Counted from the first letter of the stretch, positions 41,408-50,191 are shown. The stretch: 64,000 bases of DNA from Mesoflavibacter profundi (GCF_014764305.1 NZ_CP061703.1:881501-945500), one strand, 5' to 3'. Numbers and translations are program-made. The notes: generated from the sequence alone by a model not told the origin.

Positions 41408-43537
41408 TTAAAATTTTAAAGTAAGCCCTAATAAAAAGTTAGTTGTTGCTTGAGGATAATATCCTGCATAATCTAATGTTGTTGTTTCTCCTGGAACAGA
41501 CCAAGTATCATCATAAGTACCATAGTAACCATTAGACACATATTTTTTATTAAATACATTATTTACTAATCCAGATACTATTATTGATTTAAATATTTTA
41601 TTAGGATTAATTTGATAGTTGATATTGAAATCGTTTACAAAGTAACTATCTAATTTAGAACTTTTTCTATCTATATTACCCATATATTGCTCACCAACAT
41701 ATTTACTTAAAAATGAAAGCTGTAAATTTTCTGTAGGCATAAAATTAATAGCATTACCTATAACTAACTCTGGAGAGAAAGAAATATTTGTATCTCCAAG
41801 ATTTACAAATTCTCCGTCAAGTGACGCTGTAAAATCTTGATTTTTATTTTGGCTAACAGCTACGTTTAAAGAGGTACTAAACATTTTACTAAAAGCAATG
41901 TTTGCATCAACCTCTAGTCCTAATCTGTAACTTTTTCCGCTAGTTGCTCTTATTGGGCTACCAACATCATCTAATTCTCCTGTTAACACTAACTGGTTTT
42001 GGTAAAACATGTAATATAAATTAGTGCTAACATTTACTTTATTACTTGCATAACGCCAACCTAATTCTATATCGTTTAAAGTTTCATTTTCTGTTACACC
42101 AGCTTTAAAGTCGTCACGATTTGGCTCACGATTAGCTCTTGCGTAAGAAACGTAGTAGCTATTTTTTTCTGAAGATTTATAAGTTAACCCTAATTTAGGA
42201 TTGAAAAAACTAAAGTCTGCATCGGTTACAAATTCATTTAAATCTGAATTGATTCCGTTTGTTTTATAGCTTACAAAACGTCCTTGTAAATCTACAAATC
42301 CTGTTAGTTTAGGAACAATATTAAATGTTGCTTTAGAGAATATACTAAAGTCGTTTTTAGTTGCATCTCCATCGTAATAACGATCTCTTATTTGTGTGTT
42401 TGGTGCTAAATCGCTTCCCCAAATTACTTCTCCAAAGTGATCACTTGTATAAGTGTTATAAGATAATCCTGTGACTAATTCTAAATTCGTATTTTGATAA
42501 ACCACGTTAGCATTTAAAACATAAAAATCGTTATCTAACCAACGACGGACAATTACATCAGAATCGTCTTCGATTAAATTAGAAAAATCTGCAGCAGATT
42601 CTCCTTCTTTAAATTGCTCAAAGTATCCTTTTCCTTTTGTATAATTTAACCCTAAGTTAGTAGACCAATTGTTATTAAATCGCTGATTCCAGTGTAATTG
42701 ATAATGATCTTGCCAGTAATTATCTGTTTCGTTATCATAAGTATATGGGTTTTGACGACGATCTTCTTTTAATTGATCTTCGGTTAAACCATACCAAGAT
42801 TGATATGTACGCTCATAATTACCAAAAGTTAAGGCTTTTATTAAAGTGTTATTATTTTTATAAACACCTTGTAAAAAGTAAGATTTTAAATCTGTAAATG
42901 CTCTATCTACATAACCATCTGAATCTATTTTAGAGAATCTTCCTGATACTTCAAAGTGATCGTTTAGCAATCCAGAACTTACCTTTACTGTATGTTTTCT
43001 TGTATTATAACTACCAAAGCTGTTAGATATTTCAGCCATAGCTTCTTCAGAAAACACGTCTGTTAATAAATTTAAACTTGCACCAAAAGCACCAGAACCA
43101 TTGGTAGATGTACCAACACCACGTTGTAATTGGATACTTTCTGTAGAGGACGCAAAATCACCTAAATTAACCCAAAATGTACCTTGACTTTCTGGGTCAT
43201 TATAAGGTATTCCATTAATAGTTACATTAACTCTAGTTGCATCTGTACCACGTACTCTAATCCCTGTGTAACCAATACCAGCTCCAGCATCACTTGTTGT
43301 TACAACAGACGGTAAATAATTAAGTAAAATTGGAATATCTTGACCTAAATTACGCTTTTGAATTTCTGCTTTGTCTACATTACTATGTGTAATAGGCGAA
43401 TCTGCATCTACACGTACTGCTTTTACTAAAACTTCGTCTAATTTTTGAATTTTTGTAGTGTCTTGCTGCTTGTCTTCTTGAGCATTAACACTGACTGACA
43501 ACACTAATAGTGTTAAAAAAAGAAATAAATTTTTCAT
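41408..43537 (-). CDS. TonB-dependent outer-membrane receptor, probably for thiamine
   Basis: A 709-residue outer-membrane protein: signal peptide (MKNLFLFLTLLVLSVSVNAQ), a TonB-box-like segment (KLDEVLVKAVRV), plug domain with VVTTSDAGAGIGYTGIRVRG and INGIPYNDPESQG, then a beta-barrel ending in LGLTLKF with the terminal Phe expected for BAM substrates. It lacks the N-terminal CarboxypepD_reg domain of SusC proteins. A TPP riboswitch lies in its 5' leader, so thiamine or a precursor is the likely cargo. A homologous arrangement in Bacteroidota was predicted in earlier comparative work on thiamine regulation (receptor Omr1); the assignment here is by analogy. Confidence 0.88.
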   Translation of the reverse strand: MKNLFLFLTLLVLSVSVNAQEDKQQDTTKIQKLDEVLVKAVRVDADSPITHSNVDKAEIQKRNLGQDIPILLNYLPSVVTTSDAGAGIGYTGIRVRGTDATRVNVTINGIPYNDPESQGTFWVNLGDFASSTESIQLQRGVGTSTNGSGAFGASLNLLTDVFSEEAMAEISNSFGSYNTRKHTVKVSSGLLNDHFEVSGRFSKIDSDGYVDRAFTDLKSYFLQGVYKNNNTLIKALTFGNYERTYQSWYGLTEDQLKEDRRQNPYTYDNETDNYWQDHYQLHWNQRFNNNWSTNLGLNYTKGKGYFEQFKEGESAADFSNLIEDDSDVIVRRWLDNDFYVLNANVVYQNTNLELVTGLSYNTYTSDHFGEVIWGSDLAPNTQIRDRYYDGDATKNDFSIFSKATFNIVPKLTGFVDLQGRFVSYKTNGINSDLNEFVTDADFSFFNPKLGLTYKSSEKNSYYVSYARANREPNRDDFKAGVTENETLNDIELGWRYASNKVNVSTNLYYMFYQNQLVLTGELDDVGSPIRATSGKSYRLGLEVDANIAFSKMFSTSLNVAVSQNKNQDFTASLDGEFVNLGDTNISFSPELVIGNAINFMPTENLQLSFLSKYVGEQYMGNIDRKSSKLDSYFVNDFNINYQINPNKIFKSIIVSGLVNNVFNKKYVSNGYYGTYDDTWSVPGETTTLDYAGYYPQATTNFLLGLTLKF

Positions 43538-43539
43538 TA

Positions 43540-43560
43540 CGATTATGAAATTTATAATCG
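43540..43560 (-). promoter_or_regulatory. Hairpin directly before the receptor start codon
   Basis: CGATTAT and ATAATCG form a 7-bp stem with a 7-base loop ending two bases before the ATG at 43537. It could mask the start codon and serve as the expression platform of the riboswitch; this is inference. Confidence 0.45.
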
Positions 43561-43640
43561 AATAAAAAGAGGTAATTATTCTTTACTATTTATAATTAAT
43601 TTGTTGAATGTCAATCATACATTTTTACTTGTAAAACTGT

Positions 43641-43757
43641 CCATTCTTTGTCCCTAAACAGCATTACCTGTTCTAGGTTCGTTGGGTATGATCTCAGCCT
43701 GTAAGATTTAAGTTGACTAGTATATCTTAAATCAAAAAAAGCACCCCTTTTTTGAGA
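43641..43757 (-). ncRNA. TPP (THI-element) riboswitch
   Basis: Read on the minus strand the leader contains the conserved blocks in order: GGGGTGC (43747-43741), a variable P3 arm with ATTTAAG/CTTAAAT, GGCTGAGATCATACCC (43699-43684), GAACCTAGAACAGGTAATGC (about 43680-43661), and TTTAGGGA (43658-43651). GGGGT pairs with ACCC as P2, and CTGAGA and the ACAGGTAATGCTGT arm are thi-box hallmarks. The promoter box just upstream would start the RNA at the 5' edge of this aptamer. It should reduce expression of the receptor gene when thiamine pyrophosphate is plentiful. Confidence 0.93.
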
Positions 43758-43763
43758 ACGGTG

Positions 43764-43792
43764 CAAAGATAAATATGATTTTTTAGAATCAA
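43764..43792 (-). promoter_or_regulatory. Promoter of the riboswitch-receptor transcript (-33 and -7)
   Basis: Minus-strand TATCTTTG (43771-43764) matches TAnnTTTG, and TTG (43792-43790) lies 18 bases upstream as a -33 element. The expected transcription start near 43760-43757 coincides with the aptamer's 5' edge. The remaining part of the 325-base gap, 43793-43862, is plain AT-rich DNA. Confidence 0.65.
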
Positions 43793-43862
43793 ATTGAATT
43801 CCTAAAAAAATAACATTCTAAATTAACCTGCAAAAATAACATTGCTAAACTACGATTAATAA

Positions 43863-44270
43863 CTAATTTATATCAGGTTTACGTCTATTGGCTTTTTTTT
43901 CTGAATTTAGACGTTTAGATTTTAATCGTTTTTTTATGACTGCTTTTGGGATTTTTGTTGGTTTTCTCTCTGGATTTATAACTAAAGCTTCCTCAATAAT
44001 TGATATTGCTTTTTGTATTGCAATTCTTTTATTTTTTAATTGACTTCTTGTTTCGCTACATTGTATAATTAACACATTTTCTTTTGTTAGTCTTTTTGCT
44101 AATTTGTCAATGATTATCTCTTTTTGCTCTTGTGTTAAAGACTGTGATAATTCTACATTAAAACTTAATTCAATTTTTGTAGCAACTTTATTTACATGTT
44201 GTCCACCACTTCCAGAACTGCGAATGGCTTTTAAATTAAACTCTTTTTCAATCTCTTTATCTAACAACAT
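43863..44270 (-). CDS. arfB: Alternative ribosome-rescue factor / peptidyl-tRNA hydrolase (ArfB type)
   Basis: A 135-residue class I release-factor-like protein. The catalytic GGQ (residues 22-24) sits in RSSGSGGQHVNKVATKIEL, and the C-terminus is a long basic tail (KKRLKSKRLNSEKKANRRK) that in ArfB/YaeJ inserts into the empty mRNA channel. Codon-recognition domains of true release factors are absent. It hydrolyses peptidyl-tRNA on stalled ribosomes. Its ATG shares one base with the stop of the DUF4301 gene, so they are translationally coupled. Confidence 0.92.
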   Translation of the reverse strand: MLLDKEIEKEFNLKAIRSSGSGGQHVNKVATKIELSFNVELSQSLTQEQKEIIIDKLAKRLTKENVLIIQCSETRSQLKNKRIAIQKAISIIEEALVINPERKPTKIPKAVIKKRLKSKRLNSEKKANRRKPDIN

Positions 44271-45826
44271 TAATTGGTTTGGTGACTAGGTTTTAATAAA
44301 TCGTTTACATTTTTAACCGGATTAAAAGTTGCTAATGGAACTTCTACAAAAACAGTATTCCAGTTAGACATACTACCATTCCATAAACCAGGTAACTCCA
44401 ATGCTTTTATAGATTTACCGTCTATTGTTTTTTGTGTTATAAAAGCTGCTTTTGGATCTAAAAACTGTTGTAAATCATACACTTCGCCTCTATGATTTTT
44501 TATGCTACAAACAATATCTACAGGATTAAAGTGCGTTGCTTTTTTTAGGATTTTTTTCTGTGATTTTGCTTTAGTATCTATTTGAGCTGATTCTACAATT
44601 TGAAGTGAAATGTTTGCAGCTTCATCTTTTACCCAAAATGGTCCGCCTCCAGGTTCACCTTCGTTTTTTACCATTCCGCAAACTCTAATTGGACGGTTTA
44701 ATTTTTTCTTTAAATATTCTATTTGATACTTCTTTGCATATTTTTCAAATTCTGCAGAAATCACAACATTTAACTTATTTTGCAAGAAGGTTGCTATTTG
44801 AATGAGTTGGGCTTCATTTAAATCTTTTTCATCTAAATCTTTTGCATGCTTAAACGCTGTGTTTTTTATATCTATTAATAATCCTGCAAGAATTTTCTTA
44901 TGTTTTCCTACTGTTTTTTTATACTTAGACACGACTACATTATCTATGTTCTTAATAAATATTAGGTCCGCATTTAAGTCGTTAAGATTAGACAATAAGG
45001 CGCCATGTCCAGAAGGTCTAAAATAAATGTCGCCTGTGTTAGTTCTTACAATTTCGTCTTTATTTGTTACCGCTATTGTATCTGTAGATTGTTTTTGAAA
45101 TGAAAATGAAATATCAAAACTAGTCTGTGTTTTTTCTTCTACAGCAGATTTTATTTTATTAAATTCTTCTTCAAAAAGTGTCTTATGCTGATCTGAAATG
45201 GTAAAATGGATTTTTGCATTATCCTTTGAAGCCGAATACATTGCTGCTTCATATAAATGTTCTTCAAATGCACTTGCAGTATGTGTTTTATAGTTATGAA
45301 ATGGTAAAATCCCTTTTGGATAAAAACTGTAATTTAATTGATCTTCTTCTAAAAGTGCTGTTATAAACAATATTCTTTTTTCTTCTAAACTTAATTCTGA
45401 ATAATTAGAATGTTTCTCTTTTAAATAACTAATTACTTTGGTGAAAAAAGGTAATTTTTCTAGTCCTATAAAAAAGATTGAAAGATCTAACGCTTTTTTA
45501 CGATTAATATAAGCATTTATGCTTTCTTCTTTAGATCGAAAAGAATCTAAAAACTGAAACAAAAATTTAAACATCCTTGTTGCTGCTCCAGAAGCTGGCA
45601 CAAATTTAACAATGTCTATGTTTTCTTTTTCATTATCATACAGCTTAATATATTCATTTTCTTCTTTAGCAGTAAGTTTTATTATACCATCGTCTACAGT
45701 AGCTGCACGCTTTAGGTTTATAAAAGGTAATCCATTTTTAAACAATTGCATTTGTTGATCTATTGTTTGTTTTGAGATTCCTTTTTTTTCAAGTAAATCT
45801 AGATCTTTATCACTTAACTTCATCAT
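44270..45826 (-). CDS. DUF4301 family protein
   Basis: A 518-residue cytoplasmic protein matching DUF4301, a Bacteroidota family. Visible features are the N-terminal DLDLLEKKGISKQTIDQQMQ, the glycine-rich VPASGAATRMFKFLFQFL near residue 95, DIYFRPSGHGALLSNLNDL near 270 and RVCGMVKNEGEPGGGPFWV near 380. The last two segments suggest a nucleotidyl- or sugar-binding fold, but no reaction is known. It starts inside the end of the upstream kinase gene (17-base overlap). Confidence 0.85.
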   Translation of the reverse strand: MMKLSDKDLDLLEKKGISKQTIDQQMQLFKNGLPFINLKRAATVDDGIIKLTAKEENEYIKLYDNEKENIDIVKFVPASGAATRMFKFLFQFLDSFRSKEESINAYINRKKALDLSIFFIGLEKLPFFTKVISYLKEKHSNYSELSLEEKRILFITALLEEDQLNYSFYPKGILPFHNYKTHTASAFEEHLYEAAMYSASKDNAKIHFTISDQHKTLFEEEFNKIKSAVEEKTQTSFDISFSFQKQSTDTIAVTNKDEIVRTNTGDIYFRPSGHGALLSNLNDLNADLIFIKNIDNVVVSKYKKTVGKHKKILAGLLIDIKNTAFKHAKDLDEKDLNEAQLIQIATFLQNKLNVVISAEFEKYAKKYQIEYLKKKLNRPIRVCGMVKNEGEPGGGPFWVKDEAANISLQIVESAQIDTKAKSQKKILKKATHFNPVDIVCSIKNHRGEVYDLQQFLDPKAAFITQKTIDGKSIKALELPGLWNGSMSNWNTVFVEVPLATFNPVKNVNDLLKPSHQTN

Positions 45827-46388
45827 TCTTCTCTAGTAGTTGATTAATATGTTTGGTAGCAGTTGCTAACCTTGTTTTTTTATCGCCTTTTAATAAGACA
45901 AATGGTCTTTTATATTTAATTAAAGCTGCTTTAAACGCTTCAAACATTTCTTGTCTTTCTTCAGGCTTATCTCTTAAATCATCTGCTTCCCAAGGTGTAT
46001 CAATATAAGTTAAAAAGTACAAATCATATGTATTTTTTAAAGCATATTTTTCTAATAATGAATCGCATGTCCCAGAATAATATTCTTCTGAATACACTTT
46101 AGTTTCTAACAAATCTGTATCACAAATTAAAACTGAATCTGTTTTTTGGGCTAGTGTGTTTTCTAATTCCATTTGACCAATAGCTATTGGCAAAAGGTCT
46201 TTAGGCTCGCAAGTTTTACGCTCGTTATTCCATTTATTTTGAAGGTAATCGCGTGCATATTCTGGTACCCAAACCGAATTATAATATCGTGCTAACTGAA
46301 TAGATAGTGTTGTTTTACCAGTGCTTTCTGGTCCAAAAAGCACAACTTTTATACAGTTACTTGGTTGTTGTTTAAGAGCTTCTTCCAT
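45810..46388 (-). CDS. NadR-like P-loop kinase (ribosylnicotinamide kinase type)
   Basis: A 192-residue P-loop protein. Walker A is FGPESTGKTTLSIQLA near residues 18-33, followed by VPEYARDYLQ, a Walker B-like VLICDTDLLETKVY and a LID-like segment RDKPEERQEMFEAF. This matches the kinase domain of NadR, which phosphorylates nicotinamide riboside; the adenylyltransferase domain of NadR is missing. It overlaps the PnuC-family gene by 40 bases. Given the thiamine-related genes next to it, a thiamine kinase role is an alternative. Confidence 0.83.
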   Translation of the reverse strand: MEEALKQQPSNCIKVVLFGPESTGKTTLSIQLARYYNSVWVPEYARDYLQNKWNNERKTCEPKDLLPIAIGQMELENTLAQKTDSVLICDTDLLETKVYSEEYYSGTCDSLLEKYALKNTYDLYFLTYIDTPWEADDLRDKPEERQEMFEAFKAALIKYKRPFVLLKGDKKTRLATATKHINQLLEKNDEVK

Positions 46389-46981
46389 GCTAAATATCCA
46401 TAAATTGCTATTACCGTAAACCCTAAATATTGAAAACTGGTAAACGTAAACCCTTTATAGAAATATAAAGGTACAGAAATGATATCTCCGATAATCCAAA
46501 AAATCCAATTTTCAATTTTTCGTTTTGCCATTAACCACATTCCAACAAAGAAAATTGCAGTTGTTAATGCATCTACATAAGCAACCCAACTTGTCCATTT
46601 ATCAAAGGTTTTATAAACAGCAAAAACAAAAATTAAAGTTGCTATAAATATAGCAACACTAGCTTGTTTTTCTTTAGTGGTTGTTGTAGAAATTGGCGTT
46701 ACATGAGTTTGATCTACCTTTTTTGTCCAAAAATACCATCCATAAACACTCATTATAAAATAATAAGCGTTAATCATCATATCGCCTAAAAGTTCCCATT
46801 TAAGCAATAGATACACAAAAATTATTGTGCTAATCATACCTGTAGGAAATACAAGAACTTTATTTTGTTTAGAATACCAAACAGATAAAAAACCAAAGAT
46901 TACAGCAATAATTTCTAAAACAACATCTATGGTATTATAAGTTGCATATTGACCAAAAAAGAAATCAAAAATGTGGCTCAT
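46349..46981 (-). CDS. PnuC-family vitamin transporter (nicotinamide riboside or thiamine, PnuT)
   Basis: A 210-residue inner-membrane permease with about seven membrane segments and PnuC-family motifs: FGFLSVWYSKQNKVLVFPTGMIST, INAYYFIMSVYGWYFWTKK and WIFWIIGDIISVPLYFYKG. The family includes nicotinamide riboside (PnuC), riboflavin (PnuX) and thiamine (PnuT) carriers, which move substrate by facilitated diffusion and rely on intracellular phosphorylation to trap it. The kinase gene overlapping its end would do that. The neighbouring thiamine-binding-type protein and TPP riboswitch favour thiamine. Confidence 0.88.
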   Translation of the reverse strand: MSHIFDFFFGQYATYNTIDVVLEIIAVIFGFLSVWYSKQNKVLVFPTGMISTIIFVYLLLKWELLGDMMINAYYFIMSVYGWYFWTKKVDQTHVTPISTTTTKEKQASVAIFIATLIFVFAVYKTFDKWTSWVAYVDALTTAIFFVGMWLMAKRKIENWIFWIIGDIISVPLYFYKGFTFTSFQYLGFTVIAIYGYLAWKKLLNNNQVTV

Positions 46982-47225
46982 AATCGCTTCTGTTAGTTTT
47001 TACAACCTTCATGGTTAACACACTAATATCTGCATTTTCAAAAGACGTTTTGATAGCTTGATTTAAAAATGGCATAAGCGTTTCAAAATCTCCAAATATT
47101 TGCGTGCTTAAAGGGTTTTCAAGCACTTTAAATTCAGAATTTCTTAGTGTTTTAATAAAGTCTATAATATGTGCCTCATAATCGTTTTGTAACGGAGACA
47201 AGGTTAAATCTACTGAAATTTGCAT
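46965..47225 (-). CDS. Thiamine-binding protein (YkoF/MTH1187 type)
   Basis: An 86-residue ferredoxin-like fold protein with the family pattern SVDLTLSPLQNDYEAHIIDFIKTL and NPLSTQIFGDFETLMPFL. Members of the MTH1187/YkoF group bind thiamine or hydroxymethylpyrimidine and are often next to thiamine transporters. It overlaps the PnuC-family gene by 17 bases and follows the prenylglyceryl phosphate synthase gene by one base. It is the strongest protein-level hint that this cluster handles thiamine. Confidence 0.83.
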   Translation of the reverse strand: MQISVDLTLSPLQNDYEAHIIDFIKTLRNSEFKVLENPLSTQIFGDFETLMPFLNQAIKTSFENADISVLTMKVVKTNRSDYEPHF

Positions 47226-47226
47226 A

Positions 47227-47949
47227 CTAATGTTTTAATTGTTCAAAAAACTGTTGGTCTTCTTCAAAAGCAGTACCAATAACTACCAAATCTGCACCTG
47301 CAATAAAAGCGTTTTCTATTTGTCTTTTTGTTCTAATGCCGCCACCAACAATTAACGGAATATCTATTTTATTTTTTACTGAAGAAATTACCTCAGCTGG
47401 CACTTCATAAGTTGCGCCGCTACCAGCTTCTAAATAAATCAGCTTTTTACCTAGTAATTCTCCTGCTTTTGCTGTGTTTGTTATAGCATCTACGTCTGTT
47501 CTATTTAGAGGCAACGTATTTGTAACGCGTTGTACAGCTGTTGTTTTACCAGATTCTATTAAAATATATCCTGTTGAAATAACTTCTAATTGTGTTTTTT
47601 CTAATAATGGTACAGCTTGCACTTGCTTATCTATTAAATAGTCTGGATTACGACCAGAAAGTAAAGACAGAAACAGAATAGCATCGGCATCTTTTGAAAT
47701 TTGAGTCACATCACCAGGAAATAAAACTATTGGCAAATCGGTTAGCATTTTTATAACCTCAACTAATTGTTGGGTTACGTTTTGCCCTACTTCACTACCG
47801 CCAATAAAAATATGTGTTATTATAGATTTATTGACTTTATCTATAAATTGCAATGCATTTTTAAGCTGAAACTTGTCCGGATCTATTAAGACTGCTAATA
47901 GTTTATTTCCGTCGTTTTTAGCTTGTAATATATGGTTGTAAATGTTCAT
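47227..47949 (-). CDS. Geranylgeranylglyceryl/heptaprenylglyceryl phosphate synthase
   Basis: A 240-residue TIM-barrel enzyme of the GGGPS/PcrB family. The glycerol phosphate-binding end is intact: LLAVLIDPDKF near residue 17, IFIGGSEVG near 48, YLEAGSGATYEVP near 171 and PLIVGGGIRTKRQIENAFIAGADLVVIGTAFEE near 198-231. In archaea it makes the first ether bond of membrane lipids; Bacteroidota carry a group II version with the same activity in vitro but unclear product use. It starts where the phosphopantetheinyl transferase gene ends (one shared base). Confidence 0.93.
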   Translation of the reverse strand: MNIYNHILQAKNDGNKLLAVLIDPDKFQLKNALQFIDKVNKSIITHIFIGGSEVGQNVTQQLVEVIKMLTDLPIVLFPGDVTQISKDADAILFLSLLSGRNPDYLIDKQVQAVPLLEKTQLEVISTGYILIESGKTTAVQRVTNTLPLNRTDVDAITNTAKAGELLGKKLIYLEAGSGATYEVPAEVISSVKNKIDIPLIVGGGIRTKRQIENAFIAGADLVVIGTAFEEDQQFFEQLKH

Positions 47950-48575
47950 TATTCAATAACGTATGCGCAAGTAAATCCTTCAAATTCTAAGAAGTGCGAG
48001 TTGTATCTTTTTTTAAGTCCATTGTAATCAATCCAACACACAGTTTCTTCATCTTTAATAGAAAAAGGAATAACTAAAAAGTGTTCTCTAAACAACATTC
48101 CTGGTGTTGCAAATAATTTATATAAAGATTCTTTTATGCCCCAAACTACGGTTAGTTTATTAATATAATCTTCAGCTTCTGTATCTAAATACTCAAACTC
48201 GTATTCGACAAATTTCTTAGCGATTTTAGCTATTTTTTCGCGCTGCATTTCTATATCAATACCAACTTCATTATCACTAATAATAACTCCAGAAAACGTA
48301 AAACTATGGGTTATAGAAATATGCTTTCCGTCTTTTAAATGAGGTTTACCGTTTTCATCATAAAACAAATCTTGATCGGTGTAACCAAACTCACGTAACA
48401 AATGTCTAACACTTAAAAAACCACGTTGATGCAACTCGCTTTTCATTCCTAAAACTCTACTTAAACTTTCTGTTTTTAAGTCTAAAGGCGCAATTAAATC
48501 ATCGTAAGATTCTTCAATTTTCCAAATTTTAACAACAGTTTGGCTATTAGCAGTAATGGATTTATAAAGAGGCAT
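47949..48575 (-). CDS. 4'-phosphopantetheinyl transferase superfamily protein
   Basis: A 208-residue Sfp/AcpT-type enzyme that loads the phosphopantetheine arm of CoA onto carrier proteins. Metal and CoA sites are visible as ISITHSFTFSGVIIS, VGIDIEMQREKIAKIAKKF and VVWGIKESLYKLF. Length fits the two-pseudodomain Sfp group. It is the first gene of the minus-strand cluster ending at the TPP riboswitch locus, and lies divergent to ahcY with about 130 bases between them. Confidence 0.9.
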   Translation of the reverse strand: MPLYKSITANSQTVVKIWKIEESYDDLIAPLDLKTESLSRVLGMKSELHQRGFLSVRHLLREFGYTDQDLFYDENGKPHLKDGKHISITHSFTFSGVIISDNEVGIDIEMQREKIAKIAKKFVEYEFEYLDTEAEDYINKLTVVWGIKESLYKLFATPGMLFREHFLVIPFSIKDEETVCWIDYNGLKKRYNSHFLEFEGFTCAYVIE

Positions 48576-48598
48576 TTAATATTCTAAATGTTATTAGT

Positions 48599-48606
48599 TA
48601 TCTTTG
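48599..48606 (+). promoter_or_regulatory. -7 promoter box of ahcY
   Basis: TATCTTTG matches TAnnTTTG. It gives ahcY a leader of about 100 bases, long for this genome, holding a weak ATAAGC/GCTTAT hairpin near 48664-48683 and no SAH-riboswitch motif that I can recognise. Confidence 0.55.
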
Positions 48607-48707
48607 CAGCGCTTAAGGCTATTTGGATTTTTTTACAATAGCGAATGTAATTAAATTTTAAGTATAAGCCTATTTTAGCTTATTAATAAAAATTGAAACA
48701 AAAATAT

Positions 48708-50024
48708 ATGAGTACAAAAACAGTCCCATACGTTCCTAATAAAGTAAAAGATATGTCTCTTGCAGATTGGGGAAGAAAAGAAATTGAATTAGCCGAAGCA
48801 GAAATGCCAGGTTTAATGAGCTTACGTGAAGAGTATAAAGACGAACAACCTTTAAAAGGTGCACGTATCGCTGGATGTTTACATATGACGATTCAAACTG
48901 CAGTTTTAATCGAAACTTTACAAGCTTTAGGTGCAGAAGTTACTTGGAGTTCTTGTAACATTTTCTCTACTCAAGATCAAGCTGCTGCTGCTATTGCTGC
49001 TGCAGGAACTGCTGTTTATGCTTGGAAGGATATGACTGAAGAAGAATTTGACTGGTGTATCGAGCAAACTTTATTTTTTGGTGAAGATCGTAAACCATTA
49101 AACATGATTCTTGATGATGGTGGAGATTTAACTAATATGGTTTTAGATAAATATCCAGAATTGGCTTCTGGTATTAAAGGTTTATCTGAAGAAACTACAA
49201 CTGGTGTACACCGTTTATACGAGCGTGTTAAAAACGGAACATTGCCAATGCCTGCTATAAACGTAAACGACTCTGTAACAAAATCTAAATTTGATAATAA
49301 ATACGGTTGTCGCGAAAGTGCTGTAGATGCTATACGTCGTGCAACAGATGTGATGTTAGCTGGAAAGCGCGTTGTTGTTTGTGGTTACGGAGATGTTGGT
49401 AAAGGTACTGCTGCATCATTTAAAGGTGCTGGAAGTATCGTAACAGTAACTGAAATTGACCCAATTTGTGCGTTACAAGCTGCAATGGACGGTTTTGAAG
49501 TTAAAAAATTAGAAACTGTAGTTAGTAATGCAGATATCGTAATTACTACAACTGGTAACAAAGACATTGTACGTGCAGAGCACTTTAAAGCAATGAAAGA
49601 TAAAACCATAGTATGTAACATTGGTCATTTTGATAACGAAATACAAATGGCTTGGTTAAACGAAAACTACGGTAATACTAAAAACACGATTAAACCTCAA
49701 GTAGATAAATATACTATTGATGGTAATGATATTATCATTTTAGCAGAAGGACGTTTAGTAAACTTAGGTTGTGCAACTGGTCATCCAAGTTTTGTAATGA
49801 GTAATTCTTTTACTAACCAAACGTTAGCACAAATAGAGCTTTGGAATCATTCTGATAAGTATGAAAACGAAGTATATATGCTACCAAAACATTTAGATGA
49901 AAAAGTAGCAGCATTACACTTAGAAAAAATTGGTGTTGAACTTACTGAGCTTAAACAAGATCAAGCTGAATATATTGGTGTAACAGTTGAAGGTCCATTT
50001 AAACCTGAACACTATAGATATTAA
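48708..50024 (+). CDS. ahcY: Adenosylhomocysteinase (S-adenosyl-L-homocysteine hydrolase)
   Basis: A 438-residue NAD-dependent enzyme that splits S-adenosylhomocysteine to adenosine and homocysteine, closing the methyl cycle. The NAD motif [20 protein letters not shown] lies near residues 220-240; substrate-site segments include [30 protein letters not shown] and the C-terminal KPEHYRY signature. The start is ATG 48708 ([12 protein letters not shown]); a TTG five codons upstream is less likely. Length matches the bacterial family. Confidence 0.97.
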   Translation: MSTKTVPYVPNKVKDMSLADWGRKEIELAEAEMPGLMSLREEYKDEQPLKGARIAGCLHMTIQTAVLIETLQALGAEVTWSSCNIFSTQDQAAAAIAAAGTAVYAWKDMTEEEFDWCIEQTLFFGEDRKPLNMILDDGGDLTNMVLDKYPELASGIKGLSEETTTGVHRLYERVKNGTLPMPAINVNDSVTKSKFDNKYGCRESAVDAIRRATDVMLAGKRVVVCGYGDVGKGTAASFKGAGSIVTVTEIDPICALQAAMDGFEVKKLETVVSNADIVITTTGNKDIVRAEHFKAMKDKTIVCNIGHFDNEIQMAWLNENYGNTKNTIKPQVDKYTIDGNDIIILAEGRLVNLGCATGHPSFVMSNSFTNQTLAQIELWNHSDKYENEVYMLPKHLDEKVAALHLEKIGVELTELKQDQAEYIGVTVEGPFKPEHYRY

Positions 50025-50080
50025 AAACAGAGCGAAAAGTTTCTAATGTTTTTAGTAAGCTTTGCTTTTATAACATTCAA

Positions 50081-50110
50081 AAAATCCCAAACTATAGTTT
50101 GGGATTTTTA
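50081..50110 (+). terminator. Terminator of ahcY
   Basis: AAAATCCCAAAC (50081-50092) pairs with GTTTGGGATTTT (50097-50108), loop TATA, followed by T residues. Confidence 0.88.
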
Positions 50111-50134
50111 TTTTCTATGCTAAACTAAAACAAT

Positions 50135-50170
50135 AAAAAAAGCACTTTCTAAAGAAAGTGCTTTTTTTTT
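50135..50170. terminator. Terminator of rpmA (bidirectional)
   Basis: AAAAAAAGCACTTTC (50135-50149) pairs with GAAAGTGCTTTTTTT (50154-50168), loop TAAA, between ahcY and the convergent rpmA. Confidence 0.9.
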
Positions 50171-50191
50171 ATTTAAATAATAAGTTGCTTC

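Noticed and set aside
48607-48707. SAH riboswitch upstream of ahcY
   Set aside because: The leader is about 100 bases but I see only a weak 6-bp hairpin and none of the conserved SAH aptamer blocks.
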